DNA of 64,000 nucleotides from Prosopocoilus inquinatus (taxonomy: Eukaryota; Arthropoda; Insecta; Coleoptera; Lucanidae). This document shows positions 22,850 to 34,160 of the stretch, in pieces. The position numbers were made by a program, and so were the translations under genes. The DNA lies in contig CM069874.1 of the NCBI GenBank assembly GCA_036172665.1, positions 51,938,707 through 52,002,706 on the forward strand. Direction: 5' to 3'. Each line of letters starts with the position of its first letter. Positions within the stretch are counted from its first letter, which is position 1. Below the pieces are notes generated by a model that had not been told where the DNA came from, did no database searches, and saw only the letters and a program-made list of their open reading frames with translations.

Positions 22850-22935
22850 GCTTAAATAGCGATCCTGCGATCGCTTCTGCTGACGAAGCCCCAAATAGGA
22901 CTGAAACAGCTGTACAAAGGAACGGGACAAAATAA
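22850..22935 (+). repeat. HHR-A fragment with a degenerate hammerhead
   Basis: The core CTGACGA (22880-22886), GAAA (22903-22906), CAGCTG and TA are all present in the HHR-A arrangement. One stem II pair is broken (C opposite A) and stem I (CTTCTG against CAAAGG) has one mismatch and one wobble. Flanking HHR-A sequence is mostly gone. Weak or no activity is expected. Confidence 0.65.
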
Positions 22936-23646
22936 CTAGAATCAAAATTGTGAGGTCTTCTATTTACTTAAAAATAATTAAAATCGAACATATGTCCTAA
23001 TTGTTATTATTTTCTTAAAATTATGTGAGCTTTCCGTATGGGAAAGCTTGTCGGTGAGCTAATAAATCACCTTGTATTTCATATTTACTAAAAATCTATT
23101 TATGTATTTCTCGTAATGAAAATTTTAGAATCCACAGAAAAACATACACAAACTACAAACGAATAAAATTTTTGTGAAGTCAAACAAACCAGAAGTGTAT
23201 AAAGGCAGCAATTTGGTATAATTATAATTTTTCAGATTAATTAACATCGTCGATCCTTTATAGCAATTTAACATTTATATGTCTTTATAATATGATCTGA
23301 AATCCTGTTATTTAACAATATAAAATATTCTAATTAAAAAAAAACATTTTTTGTTCAATTTTTAAGTTAAAGCAAAAGAGAACAAACAAATTCGCCACCG
23401 CGTTCGCGTTCGCAACCGCGCGTCGCCTCAATAAATACTCGGAACCAAATACTGGCAACGAAATTCAACAAACCATAAACATCTGCACCGGCCGGGGTTT
23501 AATAGGACCTAAGTAAACAACCCTTCTATCGGGGTGCGGAGAAAGTGTCTCTGTTCCTTAAGGTTCGAAATATATTAGGCCCGTTTCAATAAGGTTCAAA
23601 TTCGAACGATTTTATTGCTTTTCATTTCGAAACTTTTAAGCATTAG
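22936..23646. other. Stretch without recognised genes; CpG-rich patch
   Basis: About 23390-23540 is rich in CpG (CGCGTTCGCGTTCGCAACCG) against an AT-rich background. That suggests either unmethylated single-copy DNA or a retroelement piece. No reading frame was recognised. Confidence 0.35.
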
Positions 23647-23930
23647 TGTACCATGGTCAATTTGAGTGTGATTAACTATCCGATGTTTAGTTAGTATATA
23701 GATAGCAGCACTTTCTGAATGGCTGCATTTAGTCAGAAGTTAATCTTGTACCAAGTAGTCAGAGTTTAGTATTGGTATAGACATAGATATTTGAATAGGG
23801 CTGTAAATATCTGTTGTTTGAATTACTACATATGAATTCTCTCGTATAAATACTGTATGAACTCTCTTAAATAAATAAATAAAAGTTTCTTCTGGTATTA
23901 ATTCTCAATCTGAAATGCTACAATTTGACA
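23647..23930 (+). repeat. Candidate solo LTR
   Basis: The segment starts TGT and ends ACA. It has a TATA-like CGTATAAATACTG near 23841, then AATAAATAAATAAAAG, and is followed at once by TTTCGGTGAGCC, which resembles a primer binding site leader. No internal gag-pol and no second LTR is present in the window. A target duplication was not confirmed, so this stays tentative. Confidence 0.3.
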
Positions 23931-25254
23931 TTTCGGTGAGCCTTGTAGCAGAAGGTTTTAAGTGTGCAGGTGGTGCACTTAAAGTGCGCTCGAACTGCGC
24001 CACTGGATTTTATGTAAATAACACAAAAATTATTTCTTAACCATTTTCGTAATAGGTATAATAAATATCACAGTTATTGACATTTTGAATTATGTTAATT
24101 ATTGTAATAAATCAGATATTGTTATTCAATCAACATTTTTATTGTTTCGTCGAAACGGTCTTCAGGAAATCAACAAACGAGTTAATTGTCAATTGTAATA
24201 TATGAATGTTATATAATTACAATAAATCAGTTTTGTCTTCAATTAAGATTTTGTTGTTTTGAAGAACAATCTAATACTCTTATTGACAACCATTTTCATT
24301 AATTCAATAAACTATGTGTATCAACTAACAACTCAAAATAGATAGATTAATGTAACTTATTTCATCAGGACAACAAAACTGACAATTCGATTAATTTTAA
24401 TGATTATGTTACATATCCAAATCAGATTTTACATTGGTGTTACGTACCTTTTGGTTGAGTGTTCGATAAGTTCAGACTTCGCTTTTGGTGAGGGAGGTGA
24501 AAAAGAGACAAAGAGATTAAAATAAAGTTTTACCAAATAGGGATAGTAAGGTAACTTAACTTAGTCAAATGTAAAGCCCTATTTTATTCATCTGCATTTA
24601 TTTTATAAATTGTAATTGTAAATATTTAAATTGTAGAGCTGTAGATTTGTTCAATATTATCTTCAAAAATGTGTGCGGCTTAAGAAAGAAACAATTAAAA
24701 TATTCGAAATCGATAGTGGTAAAGGGGGGCGGACGTCTCGCGCATTATCGAATCGTAAAATCATATTAACATCAAAAGATACAGTTTAGTATCAAATAAA
24801 GCCAGCGTGAGTAAGCGGTATAAAATAATCAAGATGGCCGCGGCAATGACTTTAATTAAAGTTACGTACAACAAAGACGGCGACTTCAAAGGGCTCGATT
24901 TGGGCTACCTGGTCATGTCCATATACAAATTAAAATGCATCACAACATTAGATTCGGTCTATAAATAGTTATCATTGTTGGGGCTCCTTTTTTGCCGTCG
25001 ACGTCGTCGTGCCGCTTTATTACGCTCTTGAAATTATATCGAAACCTAAATGGTACGTTTTAGACTGGCCGTAGAACGAAAAAAGTCGTTTTCTGTCAGA
25101 CGAGGCTGAAAATTATTGAATTTGAATTTTTTTCATCCACAGATTATTGTATGGGAACTGGTAATTAATCATGTACATCGTCGTTTAAAAATCGAAAGTT
25201 TAGAAGTCGACTTTTTGCACGGTTACAAACATTCATATTTTTTTCTTTTTATGG
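23931..25254. other. Stretch without recognised genes; possible promoter-like region
   Basis: A GC-richer island at about 24720-25010 has a TATA-like GGTATAAAATAATC and a YY1/Pho-like CAAGATGGCCGC. The latter also supplies an ATG (24833) in good context for a 44-codon frame ending at 24967 (MAAAMTLIKVTYNKDGDFKG). This could be a first exon or a promoter of an unannotated gene. Nothing else was recognised. Confidence 0.3.
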
Positions 25255-25551
25255 TTGGTTGATGCCAAGGAAAACGATTGCATGAATCATTTTATTTTTA
25301 TTTGTTCCACTATTCTTAAAAATGGAGATGTGGCTAATGTATGTAACTACAGACCGATAGCAATATTATGCAATTTGGTGAAAGTTTTTGAGATTATAAC
25401 TTATAATAACATACATGAAGCGCTTAGATGTAATTTTATCAGTTCTTAGTAACACAGCTTTATTAGTGGTAGGTCTGCAATCACTAATTTAAGTAATTTT
25501 GGTTAATACGTTTTGAGTAGTTTAGATAGATCGAGGCAAGTTGACGCTATA
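25255..25551 (+). pseudogene. LINE reverse transcriptase, fragment A
   Basis: The translation KNGDVANVCNYRPIAILCNL, then QHSFISGRSAITNL and SSLDRSRQVDAI, is the start of a non-LTR reverse transcriptase domain. It has in-frame stops (for example after NFISS). It breaks off in the QVDAI block exactly where the TA-flanked M1 element begins, and the protein resumes at 27010. Confidence 0.85.
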
Positions 25552-27007
25552 CAGGGTCTTCTTTTACTGTATGTAAATAAAAAGAGCCTTAGTATAAGTA
25601 TATAAATATAAAATATTTAAATTTAAAAATATAAAATATGTTTTTAACTTATCATTCGTGCCGTGTTCGTGTCTTATAATTTATAATTTTATTCTATTAT
25701 TACTATTATAAATTCGTTTGTGGATTTTTTACATTTACATAATGATTAAATTATAAATGTAAACGTGTACAATTAGGGAAACAAATTGCGTGCATAATGC
25801 ATTCCATTTTATTATAATACAATCCTCAATAAACCTCGTCCATCTACAATAAAACGGTTACGCATTTACATTTAAATGTAAACGATCTAATTTCATTACA
25901 ATGTTGTTAATACACGATTTCGCTGAGCCATAATTTTCAGTAAACTTTGAAAATATGTAAATCAAATGTGTATATACATACCTAGGCTAACATAATATCA
26001 TTCGTTTGTATAAATTCAAAAAAATAATTTCTAAATTATGGTATAAACGTAAAACTTAGTTCCTTAATTTGTAAAACTACAGGGTGTTCTTTTACTATAC
26101 GCAAATAGGAAAACCTCAGTACAAGTACATGAAATGCTACGTTCTGTGCGTATTTTCCTGTGGTTACCGCACTACGGTCAAAAAATTTCGGAGGTACCAC
26201 TTGTTTGGAACTGTTGGACGCAACGCCTTCCTATAATCGACACCGACACCGCGCTGAGTTTGGCATTCAAACACATTTCGTAGCGTTTCGTAATAATAAT
26301 CAATAATCGCTGATATCGATTAGTAATTATTTTATTTAAAATTTTAATTCACTGAGGGAATTAATTACATTTATTTAAATACTGCCCTACCTTAAGCGCG
26401 TCAATCGAAAAGGCGACCGGCGTTGTAGAAATACACTTAAGAAATGGAAACGCAATTCATTTATTACTTGTGAAAAATAAAACGATAGATGTGATTATTT
26501 AACTCATCCGCAATTTTGAGACGCATTTTTCGTCCAGTAATTATAATCGTCGGCCTATAATTTAAAATACTTAAAAATGTAATTATTTCCTTGGAGTGAG
26601 GTTGCATTGTTTTAATAAAACCAGGCGGGTTTAAAATGTTGATTGACCAGAAAATTTCGTAATCGATTAATTGAATCTGTAATTTGTAAGATCGATTCGT
26701 TTTTAATACTTCGTGAAGATGATCTCTTTACCTGTTACAAAAACAAAAGCGATCTGCTAATACGCATCATACGAATCAAACATATGTTCGTTCACGATTG
26801 TGTTCATGCACAAGGTTAAACTACGTTGAACACTGACCGACTGACCAACGTTCGCGTCATAGTTCAAATAGGCAACCGCGTGCGCGAGAGCTTGGCTACT
26901 TACACTCCTTAGTTATGACAGCAGTTCTCAAACGGTTTGGAGAAAATCTGTCAATGCACTTTTCTCGAAAATTATTAACTTTTTGTTAAGGACATATGAA
27001 CAGCCTA
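25552..27007. mobile_element. M1 element, non-autonomous, TA-flanked, inside the LINE
   Basis: It starts CAGGGTCTTCTTTTACTG and ends GAACAGCCTA. In the second copy (46770-48310) the full right end is the complement of the left end (AGTAAAAGAACAGCC). TA (25550-25551 and 27008-27009) flanks it. Removing it with one TA joins ...QVDAI to YTDFERAFNRVDH in frame. An internal copy of the terminal sequence lies at 26081. No transposase frame is visible; TA targeting suggests the Tc1/mariner group. Confidence 0.87.
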
Positions 27008-27009
27008 TA

Positions 27010-27498
27010 TATACCGACTTTGAGAGAGCTTTTAACAGAGTTGATCATCGGCTATTACTAAATAAAATATCTAAATTAAGGGTTTCTCCCAGCTTAGTGA
27101 AATTTTTCAAATCATATTTACATATGCGACAATCCACCACAAGTGTTGGTGGAGCTAATAACAGGTTGTGAAGACCGTCAATTATTACAATTACAGCTTG
27201 ATCAATTGGTACAATGGTGTAAGAATAAATAAATTGAAGTTATACGTATCCAAATGCGAAGTTGTTTCGCTTACTAGAAAAAGATGTCCTATTATATATG
27301 ATTATTCAGAGAGTTGTTTGTGTTAAAGATCTCGGTGTTACTTTTGATTCAAGTTTTATTTTTGAACCTCACACAAGAGAATTTGTTTAAAAAAAAGCGT
27401 GCGCATGCTAGGTTTCATTATACGTAATACTCGCGAATTTACTAATATTAAGGTTAGCTTATGTTATGGAAATGTGATATTTTGCTCTGGTAAGATCT
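27010..27498 (+). pseudogene. LINE reverse transcriptase, fragment B
   Basis: YTDFERAFNRVDHRLLLNKI and SPSLVKFFKSYLHMRQSTTS continue fragment A directly. The sequence then jumps to LLQLQLDQLVQWCK and LYVSKCEVVSLTRK, so the stretch holding the catalytic YADD and PQG motifs is deleted near 27170. KDLGVTFDSSFIF follows, and the fragment stops at LVRS, where the next transposon is inserted. Confidence 0.83.
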
Positions 27499-28823
27499 AC
27501 CGTGCCTTCAGTTGAATTCCTCATTAAAGTAAGCTGTGATATTTTTATGAAGTTGGCAACACAATTCTAGAGAAAACAGTTGTCATTAACTGTCAGTACT
27601 GATCATAACATCAAATAAAAACACAACATTAAAGTTTAAAGTAGATAAAGTAGATGCTCAAAGTGCTCTCCTTCAGCTTGAATTCATAAGCGTACTCTGC
27701 GTTTCATATTTTCAAACCCGTTTGCTAAATGTTCGGGGGTTATGTTAGCACACACATCTGTAATGCCCGCACGAAGTTCTTCGATTGTGTGACGCGTAGT
27801 TCTAAAAACTGTGTTTTTTATGTGCGGATAAATGAAGTAATCCATAATTGTGAGATCCGGAAACCTTGCAGGAAAATTCACAATCCGATTATCGAAAAAT
27901 GCTGCAGGAAAGTCATTGTTTGATGAGCTATGTGGGCAGTAGCATTGTCTTGCTGAAGGAACCCTTCTGTAAGTTCATCATCATGTAGTTGATTAATGAA
28001 AGGTTCTAATAACTCATTTCGGTATCTTTCAGCAGTTACTGAGTCGTTGAGGTCCGATGATACCCCTTCTTGACACTGCTAGCCAAACACCAATTTTTAG
28101 TGGATGTAATGAAGTTTCGACAAATTCATGGGAATTTTCTGCTGACCATATTCTCATATTCTGTTTATTTAAATACCCTGAGAGATGAAACCAGGCCTCA
28201 TCGGAAGAGAAACACTTGTCAAGAATGTCGTCGTTGTTTAAGTTATCAAGAAACCACTGACAATATTCTGTTCTTCTGTGAAAATCTACTGGCCTGAGTT
28301 CGTGGACTGCTTCAATCTTATATGGATAAAGCTTTAAGTCTTTTTAAAAATAGTGTGACATGTTCCCACTGATAGCTGAACTTCTTGTGAAAGTTTCGCA
28401 ATAGATTTCTTGGGAGATTATTCCATTCGATCCGGAACATCTTCAATGCAGGCTGCAGTCCTTTTCTTAGCTGCTCCGCCACCTGTTTTGCGACCAAGTG
28501 ATCCTGTTTCACGAAATTTAAGAACACAAGCATGGATATATTTAACTAGCTGTTCATAAGTAATAGCAAAATTAGGAAACTGCTGTCAAAACTTCTGTAC
28601 ACACTGATTAATTGAATAAACTAACTGTCCATTTTCTGTTCTACCGGTTTGAAAATAACTTTCAACAGTAAATATTTTCTGCTGTAATACTAACATTTTG
28701 AATTAATTGAAAATACAAAGTATCAAATTAAATAATTGAACAGCTATCAGTGCTGCAAATCTTAGGAGAAAAAAACAGTGAAATCATAGCCCACTTTAAT
28801 GAGGAATTCAATTGAAGGCACGG
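27499..28823 (-). mobile_element. Mariner-type transposon nested in the LINE
   Basis: The inverted ends CCGTGCCTTCAGTTGAATTC (27499) and the complement of GAATTCAATTGAAGGCACGG (ending 28823) extend over about 40 bp each. TA flanks both (27497-27498, 28824-28825). Removing the 1325 bp with one TA restores LINE sequence reading VRSILECWSLVW. The transposase lies on the minus strand and is broken. Confidence 0.9.
27636..28696 (-). pseudogene. Mariner-type transposase, full span, broken
   Basis: From the ATG at 28696 the blocks run VESYFQTGRTENGQLVYSIN, KYIHACVLKFRETGS (helix-turn-helix), SPKKSIAKLSQEVQLSVGTC, GFISQGI in place of the usual first catalytic block, GVSSDLNDSVTAERYRNELL, then FLQQDNATAHIA with the second catalytic Asp. 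FPARFPDLTIMDYF has the third, followed by ITPEHLANGFENMKRRVRL and the typical C-terminal EHFEHL. This is a widespread insect mariner-like family with an HTH region of the DUF4817 kind. Stops near 28605 and 28420 and several frameshifts make it dead. Confidence 0.85.
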
Positions 28824-28825
28824 TA

Positions 28826-29040
28826 TTTTGGAATGTTGGTCACTTGTCTGGTTTCCGTTTTACAGACATCCGCGTGATTTGATTGAAAATATTAAAAAAT
28901 AATTCTTAGGTACGTTTATTACAAAACATATGGTAGTTATCCTGACAGAGAAGATGTCTCAAATGCCAATCTGTTGAATATCTTTGGATATGATTCCAGA
29001 ATGGAACTTTATACTTGTTAAATTACAGTCCTTTTACATT
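28826..29040 (+). pseudogene. LINE reverse transcriptase, fragment C
   Basis: ILECWSLVWFPFYRHPRDLIENI continues fragment B, then TYGSYPDREDVSNANLLNIFGYDS-like sequence across a frameshift, which is the C-terminal region of such LINE proteins. The exact 3' end of the LINE is not visible. Confidence 0.78.
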
Positions 29041-29784
29041 CAAATCAACGCAGGACGCGAAGGCGCGACCGCCCGCTCCTACTCCTTCCTTCCACCGGTA
29101 CATGTACCAAATTCCGTTCTGTAGATATACACCTGGAAATACGTAGAATAGTTTCTGCTAACACCTATCTGTACAAATTAGTTAATAGTACAGAGCGTTA
29201 ATAAATTGTTTAGATCAAATCTTGCTATGAAATTTTCAACATATGTTGATTTCTTACGATTAGTGCAGACGAAGATACTGGCATGTCAAGAAATAATAAA
29301 GAGAGACGTCTGACCGAGGAGCGGGAAAAAAATCGCAGCTGAAGATTTAAAGCAATAGCGAGATTTCGACAATAAAAATCTGTCAAGCTGAATTGCATAG
29401 CAATACTTAATGTAAATTTTTCGTAGTTTAAAGTGACGTTCTTAAGTGTTGTCAGCTTTTTGCTTTTCTAAGGGCACTTACATATGCAGCAAAACGTTTT
29501 CCTGACTAATCAAGATTAAACTCCTATTTTGACCTACTTTTAAAATTTAAATGTTACAAATATTAGATCTACGTTTTTCGGGTACTATAAGCATCAAGGA
29601 TATAATGAGGAGATTGCGACAAGTGACAGAGAAAGTAGTTTCTGGTGACTCTCCTCTATAAAAAAGGCCTCAAGGAGATATATTTCGCAATCACAAATTG
29701 AATGCAAATCCTACACAAACACAAAAGATGAGGCAAGTTAGGATATGTGCCACTTTGAAGGTATTGCCATATGTCCCAAGAATT
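29041..29784. other. Stretch without recognised genes
   Basis: No transposon protein or terminal repeat was recognised. It lies between the nested LINE and repeat R3. Confidence 0.4.
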
Positions 29785-30700
29785 AAATACAATATCTCCA
29801 AGAACTTTCTGACTGTTCCGTGTATAAAAATCATGAGCTTCCAAATAGATCAAGCTTTATTTATTAAGTATGTCGACCAGTGTTTAGTCGAATAAATTTT
29901 TAATCGCGACTAAAACTAAACGACTAAATTAGTCATGACTAAGTCAATCATATTTTAGTATTAGTCTTTGAATGAAAAGTTGATTATTAGTCGACTAAAT
30001 TCAATCATGAATAATAAATAAATAAATAATTTTCAAGTGAAATAAAATATCACTAAACTGGCCACTGAATCACTAAATTTTAACTTTTATGAACTGCTTG
30101 CAAAGAAAGCAACTTTTTGTAATCAATGTAGCTCGTTCCAAACCTTGGAAACACCTCGGGTCTTCTATAGTTAAGAAACCATTCATGTATTCTTCAAGCA
30201 ATAATCCTGTGACGAAAAGTGAAGGAAACGTCCGAAAATACGTTAAGCAGCCTTGCACTGCACTGATTAATTAGATTAGTCATGACTGATGACTAGTCAC
30301 CAGTCAAGATTAATGACTAATTTAGTTATTAGTCACGTATCACACGACTAATGACTAATTTAGTCATTAATCATTAATTCGACTAAAAAATGACGTCAAC
30401 TATAGATTCGGATACTACAGTTTTATTTACTTCCTAGATAAAATGTATTACAGCTACAGAAATTTAATTTATTTTTTATTTATTACTAAAGAAGAAATGT
30501 CCTTTTCGCCTTCGTCTTTACATAATTTTATTCTTCTCTAAAGTGATTGCAAAACATCTATTATTCTCGTTATCCTGGTTTGCTTAACATCGTCCATATT
30601 CGCTGTTCAAACTGTTTAAATCGCGCGCCGTCATCCCTTATATTTCAATAGAGCTGTTACTAGAAACGTATGGAACGCCATAGAACTATCATGAACACTC
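29785..30700. repeat. Repeat R3, copy 1, interrupted
   Basis: Segments 29785-29869 and 30401-30700 together match the uninterrupted sequence at 53890-54265, including CCAAATAGATCAAGCTTTAT and AGTGATTGCAAAACAT. Copy 2 therefore gives the empty site for the insertion at 29878-30392. No reading frame is preserved. The class of R3 is unknown. Confidence 0.85.
29878..30392. mobile_element. hAT-type MITE (515 bp) in R3
   Basis: The left end CAGTGTTTAGTCGAATAA and the complement of the right end (CATTTTTTAGTCGAATTAAT) are similar. Both are followed by clusters of GACTAA/TTAGTC. The flanking 8-mers ATGTCGAC (29870-29877) and ACGTCAAC (30393-30400) differ at two positions, and the empty site in copy 2 reads ACGTCAAC. 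An 8-bp duplication is diagnostic for the hAT superfamily. The centre (30070-30260) has a 61-codon frame on each strand without a recognised domain. Confidence 0.8.
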
Positions 30701-30898
30701 TGGAATATTCCGGACGCTTTCTCGAGAACGCCGCTAACAGTCGTTTCTGTCAATCTCTGAAAGAGTCAGTTAACCAATAGATTCGTTTGAACATAAAAGT
30801 TCATTATTAGCGGCCGGTTGTAACATTGTTTAGAACTTGGTAAAATGTTTTTGCATAAATTATTAATTCAATCTAATGTATTAATTATAAATTTTTCA

Positions 30899-31064
30899 AA
30901 AATTTTGTTGCAAATCGTTTTTGATTGCAGTGAAAACCTGGAGCAACCTCTGTACAGCTGTTTCAGCCCTGTTTAGGGCTTCGTCAGCAAACCCGCATCA
31001 ATTTGTTTATCCTACTGCATTGTCAGGTCAAAAAGCGATCATGGGATGTCGCTGTTTTATCTGT
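30899..31064 (-). mobile_element. HHR-A element, minimal 166-bp copy
   Basis: It is flanked by a perfect 14-bp repeat, TTATAAATTTTTCA (30885-30898 and 31065-31078). It holds one hammerhead on the minus strand between the standard HHR-A ends (ACAAAATTTT-like on one side, AGCGACATC/TGACCTGACAATGC on the other). It may show the basic unit of the family. Confidence 0.85.
30948..30992 (-). ncRNA. Hammerhead ribozyme, type I (HHR-A)
   Basis: On the minus strand: core CTGACGA, stem II AGCCC and GGGCT closing a six-base loop, GAAA, the palindromic CAGCTG that forms stem III, U16.1 and A17, then CAGAG. Stem I pairs GTTTG with CAGAG over four positions with one GU. All conserved core bases are present. 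Confidence 0.78.
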
Positions 31065-31426
31065 TTATAAATTTTTCATCATTTTCCTATACTCTGTGAC
31101 ATGGATTCTTTTAGTAGTTTTATTTTGGGAGGTATTAATACATTCACCCTGTATGAATTACTGCGCTGTATGTATGAAATGAGTTTCGTATTATTCTTCC
31201 TAACAAATTCTCAAAATAAAATCTGTCGATAAAACAAAGTTAACAGCATTTCGATTCACTGCTGTAGATCATCCTCTGAGTATCGTGGTTAAGTCGAAAT
31301 TTGTACAAAATGATTTGACTGACCCACAAGAAGCAAGGAGGTGTTTTCTCCGTAGTGTGTGTGTGTAGTCAAGTTAAGCACTGACTTAAAAAGGAAGTTA
31401 ATTGAGACGTGAACGATAATTTGTTG

Positions 31427-31765
31427 TTAGAAAAATTTTGTGCAAATCGTTTTTGATTGCAGTGAAAACCTCTAGCAGCCTCTGGACAGCTGTTTCAGCC
31501 CTGCTTGGGGCTTCTTCAGCAGAGACGTAGCTCGACATTTCCACCGCAGACCAAAAACGACTTGCCCAATTTATTTTTATTTATTTGCGAATACAATCAA
31601 AAACGATTTGCACAAAATTTTTCTAAAAACTTTCATTATGCTTTGATTGCAAGCATGGCCGCCTTGCATGGGGGACTTTTTAGGAGCAAATCCCGCTTCA
31701 ATTTGTCTATCCTACTGCAATGTCAGGTCAAAAAGCGATAGTAAGATGTCGCTATTTTATCTTTT
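31427..31765 (-). mobile_element. HHR-A element, 339-bp copy
   Basis: A perfect 12-bp direct repeat, GATAATTTGTTG (31415-31426 and 31766-31777), flanks it. It contains one complete hammerhead, a second partial unit in opposite orientation (ATCAAAAACGATTTGCACAA near 31605) and the CATGCAAGGCGGCCATGCTT-type block. The mixed orientations suggest template switching during its synthesis. Confidence 0.87.
31480..31524 (-). ncRNA. Hammerhead ribozyme, type I (HHR-A), best-formed copy
   Basis: On the minus strand: stem I CTCTG, core CTGAAGA, stem II arms AGCCC and GGGCT around a six-base loop, GAAA, palindrome CAGCTG (stem III), U16.1 and C17, then CAGAG, which pairs perfectly with CTCTG. Every conserved nucleotide and every stem is intact. 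The predicted cut lies between plus-strand positions 31484 and 31485. Confidence 0.88.
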
Positions 31766-32015
31766 GATAATTTGTTGCTTTGCCTAAAATTTTAACATTA
31801 TTAAAATCTATGTTATGAATTGTAACGATTATCGTTTACGTCTCTTTCTAGAAATGTATCATATAAAATGACATTCTAATTCAATGAATTTCAGATCTGA
31901 CATTCAAAATTTAAATTCTTCTAAAGCATATTTGATATTTTCGACCTTCAAAATGAACGATAAATTTCAAATTTACCGCTCTTGAATTAATTCCTTCATG
32001 CACATTAAAAAATTT

Positions 32016-32035
32016 CATTCATTCATTCATTCATT
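32016..32035. repeat. ATTC microsatellite
   Basis: About five tandem ATTC units lie next to the mariner fragment that begins near 32085. Confidence 0.8.
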
Positions 32036-32084
32036 GATTCAAAGCCATGAACTGTTTTGCCACAAATCCTTCACATTTGACCGA

Positions 32085-32480
32085 ACTTGGCGTGCTTCTT
32101 TCGGTCTTGGCTCTTCTGGCCGCTCCCATTGGGATCATTGGGCTTTGGTTTCGACGTCATAACCACATACCCATGTTTCATAATCAGACATGACCCTTCT
32201 GAGCAAATCCAGATCGTCGTTGACGTCATTCAACATCTCCTGAGCGATGCTAATGCGACGGTGCTTTGGTCCCAATTTAGCAATTTCGGAACAAACTTCG
32301 CTGCCACACGTTTCATATCCAAAACCATCCGAAAAAGTTGCATTTTGTGATATGAGCCAACCGATATACGGACATCCTCAGCAACTTCTCTAATAGTGAC
32401 TCGACGATTATCCATAACAATTTTATTCACTGCTTCAACGTTTTCATCGATTGTTGACGTGCTAGGGCGTCCATCTTAAA
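32085..32480 (-). pseudogene. Mariner transposase fragment, third subfamily
   Basis: The minus strand reads DGRPSTSTIDENVEAVNKIV, MDNRRVTIREVAEDVRISVG, DMKRVAAKFVPKLLN and then, across frameshifts, the first catalytic region (ETWVCGYDVETK) and a WERPEEPRPKEARQVR-like block. This is the N-terminal half of a mariner transposase. It has in-frame stops, and neither the C-terminal half nor the terminal repeats is recognisable here. Confidence 0.82.
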
Positions 32481-33791
32481 CAATTGAATTAACGGGCAGT
32501 CAATCCGTGGACCTTTTCAGCTTCAGATAGAAGCACGCGTCTCTTTCTCGTACCGGGCGATTCTAAATTGAAATTTGGATGTAATTTTCTTTTGTTAAAT
32601 TCAGTCATTTTCTCTAAGTTGAAATTCGTGAACGGAAGGCAAAAGCTTTTCCGTTTCGAACTGTCTTTCATTTGCTTGACATAAAACCATTGTGTTTCCT
32701 TAATTTTTAGATTACGAGAAGAACTTCCGTTTCAGTGTGGTAAGCTAACATACTGCTTAGAAACTAATCACTGCTTTCGCAATCCTTGTCTCTCTCTCCC
32801 TTTCTTATCATTGTGCAAACGTTCTGTGTCCTTGTATCTACACGTTAGTTGTTATTTTGGTAATTTTATTTTTGTCATTGTATTTCTTTAGTTTTCTTTA
32901 ATTTATTTTTTAAATTTACCTTAATTCTTTTATTTACTAATTTCTAAATTCACTTTTTCCCTCTCATCAAGAATTCCGAGGAGGACATCCTCGTAAGGAA
33001 AGAAACAACGACAGGAGAGAAATTTGACAACTTCAGGCACTGTTTTGACTCTTCGGAGAAGACACCGTTGAAAGTATATTTTTGGCCTTTATCTCAAACT
33101 AGCCACCGAACAAGAAAATTGCTTTCCAACGGTGGCCCGTTGGTCAAAAGAGCAGGTAGGGTTTTCTACAAAACGCGAGGTGATTTCGTGTTGCTCAGGG
33201 TGAAAGAGTTTCGAGTAAGTATTGAGGCTGACCACCCCCCAGATTCTGTAGAAAGATAACCCGCGTCCTTTACAAAAACAAAACATTCCAAGAGCTTTAA
33301 TTACACATTAATAAAATTAATGGACTAGTATAGAGCGATGTGTAATTATTACGAAAAGAAATTGTTCAATTCCGGAAAGTGCCCGTAAATATTATTGTTA
33401 AAAAGTTCATACTTTTGCTTTACATACACGAGAAAAAAGCAAAAGTTGACATTGCCTACATTGTTTGCGTTGTCTGGTTACATAATAAAGTATAATGTAA
33501 ACTACGTCATTCAGGTTTATTCTGGTGAAACTTGGATCTCTGTTAATAACAGATTATTGGTAAATTAAATAACAGATAAAAAAATGGTGAAACATTAGTT
33601 CTATTATCTTGCAAACAACTTTGGTAGTTTTCAAAATTATTTTGAAAAATATTCAAGTTGATGTATTGAGTATTGGTTATTTTAAGAAGTCTGAATACCC
33701 TAAATCACACTCTAAACATTTTAAAGCAGAAAAGGCAATAACTAATTTGTTGTAAAAATGGATTTAAACTTTATCTTAAAAATTAGGGCGA

Positions 33792-34010
33792 TTAGAGATG
33801 ATGAAGAACGGTAAAGTTCCCACCATGCAATTTCCAAGATTGTTTATATTTATCAAGAAGAGCATTGTAATTTGACAAATTATTAGTTATTGAAATTTCC
33901 CCATAACTAAGATCCAATCTTGAACATTTTCCAATATTTCCGTAAAATACCTGACTCTCTACATGTAAACAATTATGTAAATGAAATTGCATTGAACCTC
34001 CTAACCACAA
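33792..34010 (-). other. 72-codon frame shared by both arms
   Basis: This minus-strand frame (starts MWLGGSMQFHLHNC, includes GNIGKCSRLDLSYGEI) recurs in the right arm at about 36690-36895 on the plus strand with conservative changes. It begins just after the PLE terminal repeat, so it may be the 5' part of a PLE frame. I do not recognise a domain. Confidence 0.45.
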
Positions 34011-34016
34011 AAAGTT

Positions 34017-34160
34017 TTCTAATACTATATACGTATTTCGGCAGCTATGCTGCCATCTTCAGTAGATGACTTCTTATTCACAAGAGAAGTGACTGTGTCA
34101 TGCGAAGCGTGCTCTCTAAAGCGAGCGCCTCACCGGGTTGCGTCAACCAAGTCAAGCAAC
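34017..34160 (-). repeat. PLE terminal repeat, inverted copy
   Basis: This is the complement of 36510-36670: the ACGTATTTCGGCAGCTATGC hairpin region followed by GCGCCTCACCGGGTTGCGTC. A third, direct copy lies at 37690-37945. The repeat contains the hammerhead-like hairpin described at 36627. Confidence 0.8.

Noticed and set aside
23647..23930. A full LTR retrotransposon
   Set aside because: No gag-pol and no second LTR are present, so only a tentative solo LTR is listed.
24145..24180. Minus-strand CTGAAGA ... GAAA pattern
   Set aside because: The base pair that should close stem II is C opposite C and stem I does not pair; at best a degenerate remnant.
34024..34070. Antisense copy of the PLE hammerhead-like hairpin as an independent gene
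   Set aside because: It is simply the inverted arm of the same terminal repeat, not a separate feature.
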